A DNA stretch of 37,637 nt from Desulfamplus magnetovallimortis (lineage in GTDB: Bacteria; Desulfobacterota; Desulfobacteria; Desulfobacterales; Desulfobacteraceae), in NCBI RefSeq assembly GCF_900170035.1, contig NZ_LT828557.1, positions 65,124-102,760 of the forward strand, in the 5' to 3' direction. Positions within the stretch are counted from its first letter, which is position 1, and each line of letters begins with the position of its first letter. The position numbers and the translations under genes are program-made. This document shows positions 10,901 through 18,067 of the stretch, piece by piece. The notes beneath the pieces are model-generated. The model was not told the origin of the DNA and ran no database searches. It worked only from the letters and a program-made list of their open reading frames with translations.

Positions 10901-11308
10901 TTTATCTCGGCAGAAGCAGATATTCACCCTGATGACTGGTTTCTCACATGCCATTTTGTTGATGACATGGTAATGCCCGGAACCCTTATGTATGAGTGCT
11001 GTGCCCATGCACTACGCATATTCACCCTGCGTATGGGCTGGATATCACAAAACGACAACTGCCATTATGATATTATCCCAGGCATTGAAAGTGATCTTAA
11101 GTGCAGAGGCCCTGTCACAAGAGAGACAAAAAAAGCCAGATATGATATTGAAATAAAAAAGATGGGATTTAATCCTGAACCTTTTGTCATTGCAGATGCC
11201 CACATGTTTTCAGATGATCACAGAATTGTGCTCTACAAAAATATGGGTATGAAAATAGCCGGACTCTCCCGTACTGATATTGATAATATCTGGCTCAATA
11301 ACAAATAA
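4997..11308 (+). CDS. pfaC: PUFA-synthase-type megasynthase, KS-CLF-AT-DH-DH (PfaC/Pfa3-like)
   Basis: A 2103-residue iterative fatty-acid/polyketide synthase subunit. The KS domain (about 5-455) has the triad Cys195 (DAACASS), His329 (ECHGSATP) and His369 (SMTGHLL). A second KS-like domain (about 490-980) has Ala721 where the Cys should be (FTVSSGADSG), as in chain-length factors. An acyltransferase (about 1095-1450) has YPGSGNHFPGMG and GHSLGE with Ser1192. Two FabA-like hotdog domains follow. DH1 (about 1715-1880) has the SIEAGQADL signature without an HF-D motif. DH2 (about 1920-2100) has CHFVDDMVMPG with His1986, and Glu2000 in the FabA Asp84 position. Myxobacterial Pfa3 has this order followed by an AGPAT domain, absent here; marine PfaC lacks the AT. 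No ACP, KR or enoyl reductase is present, so PfaA and PfaD partners are needed. Linkers contain four tandem-repeat tracts. The ribosome site is weak. The product is not predictable from sequence alone. Confidence 0.88.
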   Translation: MKKLTGKIAVTGISGIFPGAGNGNLTKFCRNIMEKKESIVKIPQERWALHRESVLSKSYLPDTACSDRAGIVTGFDFDPHGYSLDRQLLLELDPLHHMVLHAGRDALSQCYHSPSILSKTGVVLAAIALPTEKSSKLAWKIIMENQHFPDLSFHKGSAKISCYDALAASMVSMPAALLARALSLKGGCFTLDAACASSLYAIKIACEQLNSGKTDMMIAGGVSRPDSLYTQTGFTQLKALSPTGKCAPFDKSANGLVVGEGAGIVVLKRLNDAIRCKDTIYGVIAGSGWSNDIEGNLVAPASEGQIRAMESAYRSAGWSPGDVQYIECHGSATPVGDNIELNSMSTLWQNAGLGNDGCAIGSIKSMTGHLLTAAGAAGFIKTLLAMNEKSLPPSLNFSEPTDNSPLHTTGFHVQTKPEEWLPYPLKSDSAFSVKPSLATKRRAGVSAFGFGGINAHILLEEFRPNRPSIPVKAKATESFSYKKHEEKKREISDSLKSEINIAIVGMECITGHFSDIHTLKKMLLSEPLETEQITSGDFSDFSNNSSNNNRSATTENNIKSRDTSQRDTSQRDTSGCKTSGWIQEIITHAGEFHIPPNQIGDILPQHLVMLKAAKAAVKDAGIAPRPSNEDAPRTRFGAVIGIEFDYGATDFHIRWQLQKMLKKEQSKQKNSGTHYAKLIEILDIPPLTPERTLGALGGIVASRVAREFKLGGPCFTVSSGADSGIKALDIAIESLSSGETDTFLCGCVDMAGDIRQQAINAGLRKHDLSPFVSFDLSSKGIAPSEGAAAVVLKTLDKAKKDGDRIYAVIKGTGTASGGEFSIEKNDHQISLENLKSVYSDSLNQALNRSHKSFRDIELYQAHGSCDTFEKEIESNFLCSHKEWNKSAPRLSCAIGSASSFAGYTYSISGMLSLINSALSLHHRILPPLKSFTEPEKDLKEQTSYTHSHEWHNSCFYFPKFPGFWIKKEHSKERVATLSSMTPYGSCSHVVMASHEDTQKNLLTFSQSDIPLTEKDTDRNIASYSKIPYDKKNLYVIKTTHGLQLPHDAQISPDTTISHDAKISHDVKISHDVKISHDVKISPDIKIPHDAKIAFLYPGSGNHFPGMGRGLGVLFPDIMDDLDKQGASLQRRMLPELYYPRRISWQNGWQTDAMSKINSHAHNMIFGQVSFGTLMTRIAEKFSILPDASIGHSLGETAGLFALKAWDNPEEMLARMENSDLFTKKLGGEYLAASKLWKLENNEKPIWYVATVNRNREFVEQEIQNGGYTRLYLLIVNTPEESVIGGHKDDVEKFIRRTRCGSMPLDGVVTVHCPIAKMCKDDYLALHRFPCTPPPNIDFYSCAWGKTYIPDTETTAQSILDQALYGFDYTRLIEQAWQDGIRVFIEMGPGNSCTRAVKKILGKRKESYLAISLSSKEEPEHLTLLKGLATLKACGVPVDLTPLYNGGTALEVSKTLKDSEISRNNENFHGKSRLIHLPAHKLNHIESIIISREIEQNAFSKSESRQTEQESLPQSVSRQTEQESLSQSVSRQTEQERSSQSSYAPTEKFFTQDYRNDCTEDKSEECDSSFTRISAQFPWNPEQMVQTNSTTADAHIKFLEFSQNNMAELEKQFSSLTTLASALLANGHEISSPDVSHSDVSHSDVSLPDFSRTDLSFSDISLTNIPLPDVSLPGTLFSDISFPELENDSVTPPQNYPAPLFDYNMCMEFATGLAGNVLGEPFRIIDTYPVRVRLPDTPLMLVDRIMAIEGEMLSLSSGKIITQHDVREKAWYLDGGKAPVSISIEAGQADLFLCSWLGIDHVVKGKRRYRLLDAKVTFHRTLPEPGETIEYHIEIDRFLKQGDIYLFFFHYKGYINEELLISMRDGCAGFFTLDEVKNSGGIILKKEELYKETDEIDTNTQKQANLKRVTESFNETEVEKLRLGDLEGAFGSAFAGLTLGKGMRLPGGRMHLIDRVLQLNPKGGRFGQGFISAEADIHPDDWFLTCHFVDDMVMPGTLMYECCAHALRIFTLRMGWISQNDNCHYDIIPGIESDLKCRGPVTRETKKARYDIEIKKMGFNPEPFVIADAHMFSDDHRIVLYKNMGMKIAGLSRTDIDNIWLNNK
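6677..6736 (+). repeat. In-frame 15-bp repeat x4 in the CLF domain of pfaC
   Basis: Four units (6677, 6692, 6707, 6722) encode RDTSQ, RDTSQ, RDTSG and CKTSG near residue 561, in an insertion early in the chain-length-factor domain, after the INIAIVG strand. Confidence 0.9.
8132..8275 (+). repeat. In-frame 18-bp repeat x8 before the AT domain of pfaC
   Basis: Eight 18-bp units encode hexapeptides of the pattern HDVKIS at about residues 1046-1093, directly before the acyltransferase. The three central units are identical and the edges are diverged. Confidence 0.93.
9503..9619 (+). repeat. In-frame 39-bp repeat x3 after the AT domain of pfaC
   Basis: Units at 9503-9541, 9542-9580 and 9581-9619 encode 13-residue repeats beginning SRQTEQE. 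The first two differ by only two bases, and the third diverges at its end. Confidence 0.9.
9888..10052 (+). repeat. In-frame 15-bp repeat x11 before the DH domains of pfaC
   Basis: About eleven units encode pentapeptides of the pattern SxxDV/I, the best conserved being SHSDV around 9898-9928. They form a Ser/Asp-rich linker ahead of the first dehydratase. Confidence 0.88.
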
Positions 11309-11466
11309 TGATGACCTCGTAAGAAATCCCTAAAAACCAAACTCACGGATAATAATTTTATAATAGGGTTTCTGGAAGAGCTCCTTAAATCGGACTTTTT
11401 TTCACAGGTTTATCAAATAATACCCTTCAGAAATAAGCAAAAAATGGACTTAAAAGAAAGAGAGCT

Positions 11467-12519
11467 ATGAAATATTCAAAGGTTTTTATTGATGCAATAG
11501 GTTATGAAATGGCCCCGAATGTGGTCACAACAGATGAAATTGAGGCACAACTTAAGCCCTTCTATGATGCTGTTGGTTTCAAATCCGGTCAACTTGCAAC
11601 TCTTACAGGAATCAGAGAGCGCAGGTACTGGAATATTGACCACACTCTTGCGGGAGAATCAGCCAAGGCCGGAGCTAAAGCCATTGAACTTGCAGATATC
11701 AGGCCGGATCAGATTGAAGCCGTTGTATTCTGTGGAGTCGGACGAGACGGATTTGAACCTGCAACCGCATGCAGTGTAGCTAACACCCTTAAAGTCAGCC
11801 CATCCGCCCACATATACGATGTCTCAAATGCATGTCTTGGGGTCATCACCGGAATGGTAACTGTTGCAAATGCCATTGAGCTGGGACAGATCAAATCCGG
11901 CCTTGTGGTATCCTGTGAAACCGCCCGCCAAATTGTGGAGAGCACCATTCAGGAGATCAACGAATATAAAAGCATAGATTTTTATAAAAAAACCATTGCA
12001 ACAATGACCGGAGGAGCAGGCGCTGTTGCTGTGCTTCTCACCGATGGCACCCTTGGCAATGATAATGTCGAGCGTCATTCACTGTTAGGTGGCACAGTAA
12101 GGCAGGCAAGCCAGTTCAATGATCTTTGCCGCTGGACATTTGATCAGCCTGGAATGCCCACAGACGCAAGGGTGAGGATGCGGACAGATGCACATGGCGT
12201 CCTTGAGAATGGATTAACTCTTTCGGTGGAGACCTATGAACAATTCAGAAAACATTTGGATATTCCAGACGGAAAACCTGACAAGTTCATATGCCATCAA
12301 GTTGGAGCAACCCACCAGAAAATGGTGCAGCAGGTGCTTGGCATTGATCCTGAAAAAGATTACTCAACATTCCAGTACCTTGGAAACATGGGGACAGTAT
12401 CCCTTCCCATGACAGCGGCCATAGCACATGAACAAAAATTTCTGAAATCCGGGGATTACGTAGGTTTCATGGGAATAGGCTCAGGACTAAACTGTCTTAT
12501 GATGGGAATTTTATGGTAA
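11467..12519 (+). CDS. oleA: OleA-like 3-oxoacyl-ACP synthase III family condensing enzyme
   Basis: A 350-residue thiolase-fold protein of normal FabH/OleA length. The triad is Cys123 (DVSNACLGV), His277 (CHQVGATH) and Asn307 (YLGNMGTVS), plus the closing GIGSGLNC motif. OleA condenses two fatty acyl-CoA molecules head-to-head into a beta-keto acid. The next gene resembles OleB, which favours OleA over a FabH priming role. It lies 158 bp after pfaC on the same strand. The gap has an imperfect inverted repeat (11322-11332 with 11364-11373). The start has an AAGAAAGAGAG ribosome site. A 27-bp duplication spans the stop codon. The alternative call is a FabH-like KAS III that starts or releases chains of the upstream synthase. 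Confidence 0.85.
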   Translation: MKYSKVFIDAIGYEMAPNVVTTDEIEAQLKPFYDAVGFKSGQLATLTGIRERRYWNIDHTLAGESAKAGAKAIELADIRPDQIEAVVFCGVGRDGFEPATACSVANTLKVSPSAHIYDVSNACLGVITGMVTVANAIELGQIKSGLVVSCETARQIVESTIQEINEYKSIDFYKKTIATMTGGAGAVAVLLTDGTLGNDNVERHSLLGGTVRQASQFNDLCRWTFDQPGMPTDARVRMRTDAHGVLENGLTLSVETYEQFRKHLDIPDGKPDKFICHQVGATHQKMVQQVLGIDPEKDYSTFQYLGNMGTVSLPMTAAIAHEQKFLKSGDYVGFMGIGSGLNCLMMGILW

Positions 12520-12564
12520 ACAGGCATGATTGATTATTTATGGTAAACAGGCATGATTGATTAC
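12511..12564 (+). repeat. 27-bp tandem duplication over the oleA stop codon
   Basis: The unit at 12511-12537 is repeated at 12538-12564 with a single difference at the last base. The first copy holds the final Leu-Trp codons and TAA of oleA. Just after it lie an 8-bp-stem palindrome (12554-12574) and a weak hairpin with a short T run (12597-12626). Confidence 0.9.
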
Positions 12565-12789
12565 GTATCAATCACCCCTAAATACAAAAATAATAGTCAT
12601 TTTCACGGTAAAATGATGGGATTTTTACGTTAACCTCCAGTAATCATTGATTTTTTGATCATTTAATCTTTAAATCCCTTTAACCATGGTTCAAAATTTT
12701 AAGCAAAGTCTAAACTATTTTTGAGTTGATATTAATCATTAAAATTAACATATATAAATATATATAACATAAACAGAGACAATAACAGA

Positions 12790-13713
12790 ATGATAAAAAA
12801 GCGAATTATCAATGGCAAGGAGACCACAACAGAAGGTTTTGAAAGCCTCTATCCTTTTGAATCTCACTTTATCAATATTGACGGTCACGAGATGCACTAC
12901 CTGGATGAAGGAGAAGGCAAACCTGTGCTGATGCTCCACGGCAATCCAACATGGTCATTCTATTTCAGGCATCTTGTAAACGGACTTTCAGGTGAGTTTC
13001 GTACCATTGTACCCGATCATATCGGTTGCGGTTTTTCTGATAAACCATCCATCAGAAACTACGACTATACCCTTAAAAACAGAGTCAATGATATAGAAGT
13101 GCTTATCAATTCACTCAATCTTGAACCTGATGAAAAAATTTCACTTGTGCTCCATGACTGGGGCGGCATGATCGGCCTTGCCTGGGCACTGAGAAACATG
13201 GACAGGGTTGATAAGGTCGTTATTACAAATACCGCAGGATTTTTTCTTCCCAGCAACACAGAGCTTCCCATAAGGCTCTGGCTTATAAAATATCTGAAGG
13301 CATTTGCAATTCCGGCAGTGCTTGGCTTTAATATCTTTTCCCGTGCCGCACTTTATATGGCACCCTACAGAAGCCTTTCAAAAGCTGTGAAGACCGGCCT
13401 TCTGGCACCATATAATTCATGGAAAAACAGAATTGCCACTCTGAGGTTTGTCCAGGATATTCCTATTACACCAAATGACAGAAGCTACAGCCTTGTAAAA
13501 CATGTGGAAGATAACCTTCACCTTTTTAAGGAGAAATCAATGCTTATACTCTGGGGACAGCACGATTTTGTGTTTGATCTATCTTTTCTTGCAGAGTGGA
13601 GAAAGCGATTTCCAAGGGTGCCTGTAAGGCTTTTTGAAACTGCCGGGCACTACCTTTTTGAGGACAAGCCACGGGAGACAACATCTGTGATTCGGGGGTT
13701 TCTTAGGGATTGA
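12790..13713 (+). CDS. oleB: OleB-like alpha/beta hydrolase (haloalkane dehalogenase family)
   Basis: A 307-residue alpha/beta hydrolase. The oxyanion-loop motif is HGNPTWSF (50-57) and the nucleophile elbow is LHDWGG with Asp123 rather than Ser, as in haloalkane dehalogenases and OleB. The general base is His287 (TAGHYLFED), with acid candidates near WGQHDF (258-260). In the olefin pathway OleB decarboxylates the cis beta-lactone to a cis-alkene. Its position after an OleA-like gene supports that role over dehalogenation. OleC (beta-lactone synthetase) and OleD (beta-keto acid reductase) do not follow: cheR converges 26 bp downstream. The 270-bp gap to oleA may hold a separate promoter. The ribosome site is weak. 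Confidence 0.82.
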   Translation: MIKKRIINGKETTTEGFESLYPFESHFINIDGHEMHYLDEGEGKPVLMLHGNPTWSFYFRHLVNGLSGEFRTIVPDHIGCGFSDKPSIRNYDYTLKNRVNDIEVLINSLNLEPDEKISLVLHDWGGMIGLAWALRNMDRVDKVVITNTAGFFLPSNTELPIRLWLIKYLKAFAIPAVLGFNIFSRAALYMAPYRSLSKAVKTGLLAPYNSWKNRIATLRFVQDIPITPNDRSYSLVKHVEDNLHLFKEKSMLILWGQHDFVFDLSFLAEWRKRFPRVPVRLFETAGHYLFEDKPRETTSVIRGFLRD

Positions 13714-13739
13714 TATATTTGGTGATGGGGGGATTGTAT

Positions 13740-14579
13740 TTACAATGGTTTTTCATTTATAACAGCGTCTTTATAATAGATTATATTGAAATCCTGCGAG
13801 AATCCCCTGAGAGACTCTGTGGCACCTAATATAAGAACAGATCCTGGTTTAAGTGCCCTTGCCATTTTTGAAAACAGTTCCCGCTTGAAGGGATCAGAAA
13901 AATAGATGGCAACATAGCGACACAGAATAAGATCAAACAGCCCCAGGGAGATAAAACTATTCTGCAAATTAAAATGTTTGAAAGTCACCTTTGTTTTTAA
14001 TTTCTGGTCAAAATCCCAGTTGTCACCGTTTCGTGTAAAGTAGGTTCTCTTTTTTTCCTCAGACATTCCTCGTTTCACAGCCATGGCCCCATACCGGGCA
14101 TTTATGGCTGAAGAGAGAGCAGAGGTTGAGATATCGGTGCCGATGATCTCAACCTGATTTAACAGATGGGGCTTTCTCCTGGCAATCACCTCATCATTGA
14201 ACAGCATCAACAAGGAGTAGGCCTCCTGTCCCGTTGAGGCCGCAGCAGACCATACCCTAACACGTTCTCCGCTCTCGGCTTTGTCAAGAAGTGACGGAAC
14301 AGCCACCTCACGGATATATTCCCAAGCACTATGATCACGAAACCATAGGGTTTCATTGGTGGTCATAGCATCTACTATACGATCTTTGAGCTTTCCGGAA
14401 TAATCAGATCGGGCTTTTGCCAGCAACTCCGTAAAAGATGAACATCTGTTCTCAAGGGCAAGATCTGTCAATCGCGATTCAATCAGGTATTCCTTCCCTT
14501 TTTCAAGGAGAATGCCGCATTGATCTTCAATATATTTTTGCAGATGTGCATATTCCGCAGGAGTTACTTTAATAGACAT
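13740..14579 (-). CDS. cheR: Chemoreceptor methyltransferase CheR
   Basis: A 279-residue S-adenosylmethionine-dependent methyltransferase that methylates glutamates of MCPs. The N-terminal helical domain contains TTNETLWFRD, the usual CheR signature. The SAM fold shows VWSAAASTGQEAYSLLM (glycine-rich loop), an IIGTDISTSAL acidic strand and the FDLILCRYVAIYF segment. Length and order are typical, with no TPR extension. It is the last gene of the chemosensory cluster, 39 bp after cheB, and converges on oleB. No convincing terminator lies in the short gap. Confidence 0.95.
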   Translation of the reverse strand: MSIKVTPAEYAHLQKYIEDQCGILLEKGKEYLIESRLTDLALENRCSSFTELLAKARSDYSGKLKDRIVDAMTTNETLWFRDHSAWEYIREVAVPSLLDKAESGERVRVWSAAASTGQEAYSLLMLFNDEVIARRKPHLLNQVEIIGTDISTSALSSAINARYGAMAVKRGMSEEKKRTYFTRNGDNWDFDQKLKTKVTFKHFNLQNSFISLGLFDLILCRYVAIYFSDPFKRELFSKMARALKPGSVLILGATESLRGFSQDFNIIYYKDAVINEKPL

Positions 14580-14618
14580 ATTTGGCTTTTTTTTAATTTG
14601 TAGGTTTCAATTTCCTGT

Positions 14619-16076
14619 TTACAATCTGCTTTTTCTGACAAGTTCCATAATTCTATCTGCAATATGCTCCTCGCCATGGATTTCATCAGCCTCTCCAGCT
14701 TCAACAACCGCACCCGGCATGCCCCAAACCACGGAACTCTTTTCATCCTGCACAATGGAATATCCACCTTTTCTACGAATGGCAGCCACACCGGATGTCC
14801 CGTCTTGGCCCATACCGGTGAGAATCACAGTCAATACATTTCCGCCAAAAGCCAGGGCAACGGAGCGAAACAGGACATCCACTGCAGGTCGGCAGTTGTG
14901 TACCGGCGGGGTATCGACAAGACCAAGTTTTATAATTGAATCCTCTCCTTTTCGGACAACCATGTGACGTCCGCCAGGTGCAATATAAATGACACCCTTT
15001 TCCACAATCTGCCCGGCTTTTCCCTCAACAACTGTGATGTTTGACATTCTGTTAAGGCTCTCTGCCAGAGTGGCTGTGAACATGGGCGGCATATGTTGAA
15101 CGATTAAAATCGGTACCGGAAAATCACCTGATATTTTGGGAATGACCTGTTTTAAAGTATTGGGTCCGCCAGTTGAAACGCCTATAGCCACTACATCAAT
15201 CCGCCCGGGGGATCTTTTTTTTCCTACAGGGTGGGGAGAAGATAGAGTTGATGCAGATTCTTTTTTAATTGAGTTATATTCCTGCTTTGTTGAACCTAAT
15301 TCCTGCTTTGCTGAACCTAATTCCTGCTTTGCTGAACCTAATTCCTGCTTTGCTGAACCTAATTCCTGCTTTGCTGAACCTAATTCCTGCTTTGCTGAAC
15401 CTAATTCCTGCTTTGCTGAACCTAATTCCTGCTTTGCTGAACCTACTTCCTGTTTTGTTGAGTAAAATTTATCTTTTGTCAATTCAGATTCATCTTGTAC
15501 AGAAGCAACCCCATGTTGAGCCCGATGTTTTACAATTGGCTTTTGGATGCTTCGGAGCGACTGTGACTTTTCATCAGCAGAAGAAGGAAAAGTTCCTGTA
15601 GTGGATGCATGTCCAGGGGTAACGGGTAGTTTGTCTCTGGAAATTCTGCGAGCTTCCCGTGAATATTTCATGGTTCTAACCAACGCAATTAAAGGAGTCA
15701 ATTCAGCACGAAGAGCCTCAACAGCCGCATCAGCGGAATCTGCCCTTGGTTTGGATATAAAGTCCAGAGCCCCACTCTCAAGGGCTTTGACTGTCAGAGC
15801 AGCCGCCTCCCTGTCAGCACTACTGATCATGACTACATCTACTTCAGGATGATGTGCCTTTATCCTATCCAGGGTCTCTAATCCGTCCATCTCGGGCATG
15901 GCCATATCCATGAGTACCAGATCAGGTGGAAAGAGTTCTATCTTTTTCAACGCAATTTTGCCATTGGGTGCAACACCCATCAAATCAACATCCGGAATCT
16001 CCTCAAGCAATTTTGACAACAGTTGTCTGTAAAAAATAGTGTCATCTACCACAAGTACTTTTAAATGTTTGCTCAT
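14619..16076 (-). CDS. cheB: Chemoreceptor methylesterase/deamidase CheB
   Basis: A 485-residue protein: receiver domain (about 3-125; LVVDDT, LVLMDMAMPEMDG) followed by the CheB methylesterase domain (about 285-485). The catalytic site shows GVSTGGPNTL (Ser), VQHMPP (His) and LTGMGQDGTSG (Asp). The linker is much longer than usual and contains nine heptapeptide repeats of SAKQELG type (about residues 204-266). The start was set at ATG 16076, where AGGG lies 5 bases upstream and the receiver begins at once. A start at 16112 would add 12 residues but has no ribosome site. It lies between the ATPase-nuclease gene and cheR. Confidence 0.94.
   Translation of the reverse strand: MSKHLKVLVVDDTIFYRQLLSKLLEEIPDVDLMGVAPNGKIALKKIELFPPDLVLMDMAMPEMDGLETLDRIKAHHPEVDVVMISSADREAAALTVKALESGALDFISKPRADSADAAVEALRAELTPLIALVRTMKYSREARRISRDKLPVTPGHASTTGTFPSSADEKSQSLRSIQKPIVKHRAQHGVASVQDESELTKDKFYSTKQEVGSAKQELGSAKQELGSAKQELGSAKQELGSAKQELGSAKQELGSAKQELGSTKQEYNSIKKESASTLSSPHPVGKKRSPGRIDVVAIGVSTGGPNTLKQVIPKISGDFPVPILIVQHMPPMFTATLAESLNRMSNITVVEGKAGQIVEKGVIYIAPGGRHMVVRKGEDSIIKLGLVDTPPVHNCRPAVDVLFRSVALAFGGNVLTVILTGMGQDGTSGVAAIRRKGGYSIVQDEKSSVVWGMPGAVVEAGEADEIHGEEHIADRIMELVRKSRL
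15279..15467 (-). repeat. 21-bp tandem repeat x9 in the cheB linker
   Basis: Nine 21-bp units start at 15279 and repeat every 21 bp. Six successive units (15300-15425) are identical and the seventh differs by one base. The outermost units are diverged. On the coding strand they give STKQEVG, seven SAKQELG, then STKQEYN. Perfect identity suggests recent expansion. Confidence 0.97.
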
Positions 16077-16171
16077 GTCAGCCCTAATGATGGACAGATC
16101 CGCTTTGCCCATAATATATTTTTTATCATCTATCTATCAGAAAATAATTATTTCAAAATATGGCATAAATT

Positions 16172-18067
16172 TTAAAAATTTATAATTTTGTCATTTACAA
16201 CTATACTCTTCTCTATGCAAAGATCTAATGCCGATTCGGTAAATCCACCAAGAGATAGGAACGCAGGAATAATTCGGTTATCCGGTCTCTGTTTTTGATA
16301 TGCCACCACCTTTTCATGGAAGTCCTCAATAACAGCTATGCCGGTTTTTGCCGCCTGTTTCTTTACTTCCACCAGTATAATACACCCACAGGCCGACTCC
16401 GCAACTATATCAATTTCCAGATTCTTGCCATCTTCCCGCTGAAAAATTAAGCGGGTTTTTACATCTACAATGTTTAATGGAGTCTTCAGCGCTTCCTGTA
16501 TAGTGCTATTTGAATAGTATTTATCAAGAGTGTCAGTTTCTATGATGTCAACAGAGGAAGGGAAGAAATAGGAAAGCACAAACCGCTTTTTGCTTCTAAA
16601 GGCATTGGAAAGCTGCATTTCAGCAACCTGTCCGGTGAGATTGCTCAACATGCCCTGAATTTTCTGTTTTTCCTGTTTCAATGCTCTGATTTGTGCATGG
16701 AACTCCTGTTTCAAATCAGGCTCAAAGTTATGAATCTCCTTTTCAAAGCGATTTCTGAGGATGAGATTGAGAGTGCCGTCCTGGAGACCACGGAAATCAA
16801 TATCGGCATTACCCCACTCCAGCATATCTGCTTCCACAAGTGTCAACAGTTTCTCCTGTATCTCTCTGATTTCCAGATCCAGCTCCATTGTCTCCTTGAG
16901 TTCTTTTGGAGTCCAGTAGCGATCTGAATGTTTGCTTAAAAAGAGCAGCATGTTTTTGGCATGACGATCATTTATCTTCTGAAGGGTCAGTTGAATATAT
17001 TCCCCCCATGTTCTGGACATTTCTGAATAGCGGTTGGTAATTTCATAATTGACAGTATTTACAACACCCTCTTCGGTGATCAGGTTTTTCTCTTCAAAGT
17101 TACTCTGGATGACGCAGGAGATGAAAAAGGGGTCAGACATACACAATGTATTTATCTGGACAGCGGTGTCGTTGGTGATGGGTTCTCCATAGGCATCTGC
17201 ATATCTGTACACTGCCTGAAGTCCGCTCTCCTGAGTCAGGTATGGAGAGATGAACATCTCGGTAAGACGTCCGGCTTCCAGATATTTGCTGCTGATGTTT
17301 ATGAGCCATCGGACATAGGAGCCTGTTACAAGCATAGGAGCAATTTTAGATTCCACATGGTAATGGAAGCTGCCGGCAAGGGATTCTATGGGAGCAGTTT
17401 GATAATGGGGATCCGGATAAACATACTGGGTGATATTCTGAAATTCATCAATAATCACCAGAAAACGTCTATCGTAGAAATCAGCAAAACGATGGGGGGC
17501 AGAGTATGCGGTTTTCCAGACAAGATCGTGCATGCCTGCGGCCTTGTCCTGTAGCATGGAGTCAATATCTCTTAACAAAGGCTCTATGCCGTTTCTCTTT
17601 CCATAGACACCAAGTTCTTCAAGGGAGAGTAGTGTGCCGATAAGGGATGGATCCCTTTCCATATACGATATGTACTGAGTTGCAAAGCTTCGGTAGTAAT
17701 CCATTGCAAATGTAGGATACCACACCTTGTTTTCTGAAATATCAAAATAGAAGGGTATAACTGTGCCGTTGGCACTCCAGAGCTGATTGAAAATACGCTG
17801 GATAAACGCTGTTTTTCCGCTTTTCCGTCGAGCCAGGATCACCCGTGATTTTGACAATTTTTTGGGAATATTGGCAATCCACTTTCCAAAATTTTTAAAC
17901 TCTTTTTCCCGTCCCACCAGAAGCTCAGGTGTTCCGATTTTCTCCTGGAGGGGGTATTGCATTTTGCTTGATGGGACTGGATCGCTTGATGTTATTGCGT
18001 TGTTTGGTACCGTTGATTCACAACAAGCCATTATGCTACTTGATCTCATTATATGATCTGGTGTCAT
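16172..18067 (-). CDS. AAA/archaeal-type ATPase with C-terminal PD-(D/E)XK domain, paralogue 1
   Basis: A 631-residue P-loop ATPase. Walker A is ARRKSGKT (79-86, the [AG]x4GK[ST] form) and Walker B is [12 protein letters not shown] with Asp207-Glu208. GREKEF before the P-loop resembles the archaeal-type ATPase_2/STAND group. A winged-helix-like stretch (about 370-440, [13 protein letters not shown]) and a coiled-coil (about 460-500) follow. The C-terminus has a restriction-endonuclease-like pattern, Asp553 and Glu567-x-Lys569 ([17 protein letters not shown]). The start ATG overlaps the MCP stop codon as ATGA, so it is translationally coupled to the receptor. The paralogue at 20759-22504 lies on the other side of the MCP and aligns from MQYPL onward. 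The 35 extra N-terminal residues are low complexity. The specific role is unknown; a nuclease function is inferred only from the motif. Confidence 0.85.
   Translation of the reverse strand: MTPDHIMRSSSIMACCESTVPNNAITSSDPVPSSKMQYPLQEKIGTPELLVGREKEFKNFGKWIANIPKKLSKSRVILARRKSGKTAFIQRIFNQLWSANGTVIPFYFDISENKVWYPTFAMDYYRSFATQYISYMERDPSLIGTLLSLEELGVYGKRNGIEPLLRDIDSMLQDKAAGMHDLVWKTAYSAPHRFADFYDRRFLVIIDEFQNITQYVYPDPHYQTAPIESLAGSFHYHVESKIAPMLVTGSYVRWLINISSKYLEAGRLTEMFISPYLTQESGLQAVYRYADAYGEPITNDTAVQINTLCMSDPFFISCVIQSNFEEKNLITEEGVVNTVNYEITNRYSEMSRTWGEYIQLTLQKINDRHAKNMLLFLSKHSDRYWTPKELKETMELDLEIREIQEKLLTLVEADMLEWGNADIDFRGLQDGTLNLILRNRFEKEIHNFEPDLKQEFHAQIRALKQEKQKIQGMLSNLTGQVAEMQLSNAFRSKKRFVLSYFFPSSVDIIETDTLDKYYSNSTIQEALKTPLNIVDVKTRLIFQREDGKNLEIDIVAESACGCIILVEVKKQAAKTGIAVIEDFHEKVVAYQKQRPDNRIIPAFLSLGGFTESALDLCIEKSIVVNDKIINF

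Noticed and set aside
15136-15601. Plus-strand frames rich in Cys/Phe or Leu/Pro repeats opposite cheB
   Set aside because: They are the antisense reading of the 21-bp array. CheB motifs are intact on the minus strand, and there is no ribosome site or homology for the plus frames.
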